A stretch of DNA of 64,000 nucleotides from Gilliamella apis (GTDB lineage: Bacteria > Pseudomonadota > Gammaproteobacteria > Enterobacterales > Orbaceae): positions 2,356,001-2,420,000 of the forward strand of contig NZ_CP132381.1 of the NCBI RefSeq assembly GCF_030758615.1. Reading direction: 5' to 3'. The notes below the pieces were generated by a model that was given only the letters and a program-made list of their open reading frames with translations, was not told the DNA's origin and ran no database searches. The position numbers and the translations under genes were made by a program. Shown here in pieces: positions 60,828 through 64,000 of the stretch (the first letter of the stretch is position 1; each line of letters begins with the position of its first letter).

Positions 60828-62339
60828 TCAATTATTGTTAGTTGCATTTATAGTACTAAAAAGTTCAGTTAAATTTTTAACTGTCTGTTTAGCACCTAAA
60901 TCTCGCAATGCTAGGTAAGCATTTGTTACCTTATCGACAAAAAGTTGATTATGCGGTAAGTCACTACCAAACACATGAGTTAAAGACAATAACGCTTTTA
61001 CTCTATTTTCATCATCGGCACTATTTGCGACAAGCTCGTTTATTTGCATAATTGAAGGATCACTTACCTCAATAGATTTACCCGCATCATCAACCCCACT
61101 AACGTAGCGCATCCAAGCAGCAACACCTAAAGCAAGACAATCAAATACAGTATTATTATTAGCTACATGATAACGAATTGAATCAAGCATTCGTTGAGGT
61201 AGCTTCAATGTTCCATCCATTGCAATTTGCCATGTACGATGTTTTAAACCGGTATTTCGATAACGATCAAGTAATGAATCAGCATAAGCAGAAAGATCAA
61301 CATCTTTAACTCGCAACGTTGTTGCTTGTTCATTTAGCATTAAATGTCTAGCAGCTGTAACATAATTATTATCCTGCATGCATTCATCTATATGTAAATA
61401 ACCGGCTAGATAGCCTAAATATGCAAAAAAAGAATGGCTACCATTTAACATGCGTAACTTCATTTCTTCATATGGCAATACATCATTAACTAATTCTGCA
61501 CCTGCTTTTTGCCATTGGGGGCGCCCTGCCACAAAATTATCTTCAATAACCCATTGCCTAAATGGTTCACCAGCAATGCCCGCAGGGTCATCAATACCAC
61601 CTAGTTGTTTGTTTATTTTTACCATAGTTTCAGGCGTTGCAGCTGGTACGATTCGGTCAACCATTGTAGATGGAAATGTAACATTATCATTGATCCATTG
61701 GGCTAAATCAGGATCTCGCTGTTTAGCCAATGCTAAAACAACATTACGTGTAACATGCCCATTTTCAGGCATATTGTCACAAGACATTACCGTAAATGGT
61801 TTTAGTCCTTGTTCTTTACGTAAACGTAACGCCTCAACAATGACACCCGGAACAGATTTAGGTGCATAAGGATAAGAAATATCATGACTAATTAATGGAT
61901 TATTAGTATCTATGGATGCCGTCGAAGGGAGATAGCAATAACCTTTCTCAGTTACGGTTATCGATACAATCGCAATTTCAGGACGAGTCATCACTGCTAA
62001 GACTTTTTGTATTCCATCAATATCTGCATGTAATGCTTCTTTTGCAATACCAACAACGCGGGTATTCCAATTATCATAAGACATTTCACAAACACTAAAC
62101 AAGCAATCTTGTTGTTTTAAATCTTGAATTTGAGCTTCACCACCAATCAAGTTAACTTCACAGTATCCCCAATCGCTATCATGCTGTGCAGCTAGTATAT
62201 CCGTATAAACAGCTTGATGAGCACGATGAAAAGCGCCAAAACCGAGATGAACAATTTTGGTTTTAATTTTGCTTCTATCATAAGTTGGAACAACTACCCC
62301 CTTAGGTAGTTGTGATAAAGTTTGATTTGATAATCTCAT
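60828..62339 (-). CDS. ydfI: Mannitol-dehydrogenase-family oxidoreductase YdfI
   Basis: NAD-dependent polyol/hexuronate oxidoreductase. FGAFHRAHQAVYTDI, PSTMVDRIVPA and KLRMLNGSHSF match the UxuB/YdfI subgroup, and the last is as I recall it in E. coli YdfI. Length 503 aa. Probable substrate is a hexonate such as mannonate or fructuronate, from the neighbouring rspA-like dehydratase. First gene downstream of the MFS transporter. Confidence 0.88.
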   Translation of the reverse strand: MRLSNQTLSQLPKGVVVPTYDRSKIKTKIVHLGFGAFHRAHQAVYTDILAAQHDSDWGYCEVNLIGGEAQIQDLKQQDCLFSVCEMSYDNWNTRVVGIAKEALHADIDGIQKVLAVMTRPEIAIVSITVTEKGYCYLPSTASIDTNNPLISHDISYPYAPKSVPGVIVEALRLRKEQGLKPFTVMSCDNMPENGHVTRNVVLALAKQRDPDLAQWINDNVTFPSTMVDRIVPAATPETMVKINKQLGGIDDPAGIAGEPFRQWVIEDNFVAGRPQWQKAGAELVNDVLPYEEMKLRMLNGSHSFFAYLGYLAGYLHIDECMQDNNYVTAARHLMLNEQATTLRVKDVDLSAYADSLLDRYRNTGLKHRTWQIAMDGTLKLPQRMLDSIRYHVANNNTVFDCLALGVAAWMRYVSGVDDAGKSIEVSDPSIMQINELVANSADDENRVKALLSLTHVFGSDLPHNQLFVDKVTNAYLALRDLGAKQTVKNLTELFSTINATNNN

Positions 62340-62390
62340 AAAAGTCTCTAATTAATAATTAATTAAACAATAATCATTTATTTTGTAGTT

Positions 62391-63725
62391 TTATTTTCCT
62401 ACCCATTGCTGATATTCTTTTTTAATTTTATTAGGTGCTGTTTCAGGCAATAACGCAATACCAATAACAGATAAAATACCTAATGTACCAACATATAAGG
62501 CTAATCCAGAATAATGTCCACTACACATTTGTAAAATCTTAACTGCACAAAGCCCTAAAATACCACTTCCAATTAATGAACCAACCTGCCATATCAACGC
62601 TATACCACTACAACGAATTGCTGTCGGAAATAATTCTGGGAAGAATGATGCTTGTGGTGCATAACACATAGCATGACCTATAGGTAAAACAATTATCATT
62701 GCTAACTGAATTAATATATAATTCTGTGTATTGACCATTAAGAAAAATGGAACTATAAAAATTACTTGCAGAAGAGCGCCAAGTATATAGACTCTTTTTC
62801 TTCCCCATTTATCCGATAAAGCGCCCATTAACGGGATAGTAAAAATCTCGATGACTACAGCAACAATTATTGCATCTAATACATAACTTTTATTAAATTG
62901 ATTTACATTTACATAGGCTAAAACAATCACTGTAAACATGGCAAATGAACATGCTTCAATTAGTTTTGCACCAACCCCTTTAGCAACAATCCCCGGATAA
63001 TTTTTCATAACATCTTTCAACGGCATTGAAGATTCAACAGCTTTAGTTTGTCTAATTTTTTCAAAAACAGGTGATTCGTCAATACGTAATCGGATAAATA
63101 ATCCCAATATAACTAAAAGTAAACTTAATAAAAATGGTATTCTCCAACCAAAATCAAGCATTTGTTCTTCTGAAAGTAATGATGTTAATAAAGCAAAAAG
63201 CGCTGAAGGTAACAAAAAACCAAGTGGTGCCCCTATTTGCACCCAACTAGAGAAAAATCCGCGCTTTTCAGGCGGAGAATATTCCGCTGTCATCAACACC
63301 GCACCTGCTTGTTCGCCACCAACACCAAATCCTTGTAGAACTCTAATTAAAATTAGAATTACAGGTGCCCACCAACCAATTGATGCATAAGTTGGTAATA
63401 AACCAATAACGAATGTTCCTAATCCAACAATTAAAATAGTAATGACTAACGCTTTTTTTCTTCCTACTTTATCGCCCATATGACCAAAAACAATACCGCC
63501 AATAGGTCTAGCAAAAAAACCTACTGCATAAGTAGCAAATGCTGCAAGAGTGCTAATAAAAGGATCATTACTAGGAAAGAACAGTTGACCAAAAAAGAGT
63601 ACTGCTGCCGTTCCATATGCAAAAAAATCATAATATTCTGCAGCAGTTCCAATAGATGATGCAACAGCTACACGCCTTATAATATTCCGTTTTTCTTTTT
63701 CTTCCATTGTTTCTAAAGTTGACAT
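62391..63725 (-). CDS. MFS transporter, metabolite:H+ symporter type
   Basis: Twelve-helix importer of the MHS group. GFFARPIGGIVFGHMGDKVG and LRIRIDESPVFEK-like sequence are typical. I place the start at the ATG at 63725, since AAGGAAATTAAT lies just before it; the earlier ATG at 63740 overlaps that site. Length 444 aa. Between rspA and ydfI, so the substrate is likely a sugar acid. E. coli has ydfJ in the equivalent place. Confidence 0.85.
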   Translation of the reverse strand: MSTLETMEEKEKRNIIRRVAVASSIGTAAEYYDFFAYGTAAVLFFGQLFFPSNDPFISTLAAFATYAVGFFARPIGGIVFGHMGDKVGRKKALVITILIVGLGTFVIGLLPTYASIGWWAPVILILIRVLQGFGVGGEQAGAVLMTAEYSPPEKRGFFSSWVQIGAPLGFLLPSALFALLTSLLSEEQMLDFGWRIPFLLSLLLVILGLFIRLRIDESPVFEKIRQTKAVESSMPLKDVMKNYPGIVAKGVGAKLIEACSFAMFTVIVLAYVNVNQFNKSYVLDAIIVAVVIEIFTIPLMGALSDKWGRKRVYILGALLQVIFIVPFFLMVNTQNYILIQLAMIIVLPIGHAMCYAPQASFFPELFPTAIRCSGIALIWQVGSLIGSGILGLCAVKILQMCSGHYSGLALYVGTLGILSVIGIALLPETAPNKIKKEYQQWVGK

Positions 63726-63747
63726 ATTAATTTCCTTCATTTTTTAA

Positions 63748-64000
63748 TTACCAATTCCACAATGTGCCATCTTCTAGACGAGCAATTGGCAAATAAGCAG
63801 GATTGTATGGATATTTTGCTGCAAGTTTTTCATCAAAATCGATTCCTAATCCGGGTTTGTCACTTGGATGCATATAACCATCATTAAAGGTCCAATTAGG
63901 CGAGAAAACTTCTAACATCTGTTCGGAATAGCCCATAAATTCTTGTACACCAAAGTTAGGTACCCACATATCAAAGTGCAGCGCCGCGGCATGACAAATT
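63748..64000 (-). CDS. rspA: RspA/ManD-like mannonate dehydratase, 5' part missing
   Basis: C-terminal 83 codons of an enolase-superfamily dehydratase; the start lies beyond the window edge. The frame reads [20 protein letters not shown], then a [18 protein letters not shown] block and a final DGTLWNW, as in RspA/ManD enzymes that dehydrate D-mannonate. The MFS gene follows after 22 bp. No rspB-type dehydrogenase is seen on this side. Confidence 0.85.
   Translation of the reverse strand, partial: ICHAAALHFDMWVPNFGVQEFMGYSEQMLEVFSPNWTFNDGYMHPSDKPGLGIDFDEKLAAKYPYNPAYLPIARLEDGTLWNW

Overview
The window is AT-rich DNA from a gammaproteobacterium. Gene content and order resemble Enterobacterales/Pasteurellales (sucCD-cydABX-ybgC-tolQRA, hslVU, dcd-asmA, metG/mrp, lptCAB-rpoN, leuABCD). 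The low GC and compact intergenic regions suggest an insect-gut Orbaceae such as Gilliamella. That genus is an inference from overall character; no rRNA gene is present to confirm it.

Layout: 1-1117 holds the 5' part of a cycA-like permease gene. 1318-4985 holds mltA, dcd and asmA. 5062-6945 is hslUV behind a clear sigma-32-type promoter. 7112-14873 is a remnant of the enterobacterial sdh-suc-cyd-tol block: sucCD, cydAB with the tiny cydX, ybgC and tolQRA, but without sucAB, sdh, ybgE, tolB or pal at this place. 15050-18665 has fldA, fur, yciB, yciA and a cardiolipin synthase. 18699-21806 has cpdA, nudF and tolC. 21919-23820 is a divergent LysR/short-chain-dehydrogenase pair.

23821-26598 is the most unusual stretch. 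One secreted-protein gene (24257-25747) is bracketed by two direct copies of a ~250-bp, GC-richer element. Both copies keep the same two predicted hairpins and short peptide-like remnants. A paralogous secreted protein with an Asp/Trp-rich run lies at 47683-49329.

26599-39694 holds housekeeping and accessory genes: metG, mrp, a class A acid phosphatase, a DUF486 protein, sotB, uup, an unrecognised EF-hand membrane protein, glyA and a YhcC-type radical SAM gene. 40227-43782 is a short LPS-core cluster (waaG, waaP) followed by ybjD. 43854-47313 has ettA, a two-part YcxB-like membrane protein and nfsB.

49425-54397 is a leucine operon with its own leader peptide gene (leuL) and attenuator. A methyltransferase, rpoN and lptBAC follow. 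The right end has a secreted CHAP protein, acyP and an rspA-MFS-ydfI-rspR sugar-acid locus running off the edge.

The genes work mainly in envelope maintenance (MltA, AsmA, Tol, Lpt, Waa, ClsA, TolC), low-oxygen respiration (CydABX), iron control (Fur, FldA), protein quality control (HslVU), leucine synthesis and sugar-acid use. No tRNA, rRNA, CRISPR array or transposase gene was seen.
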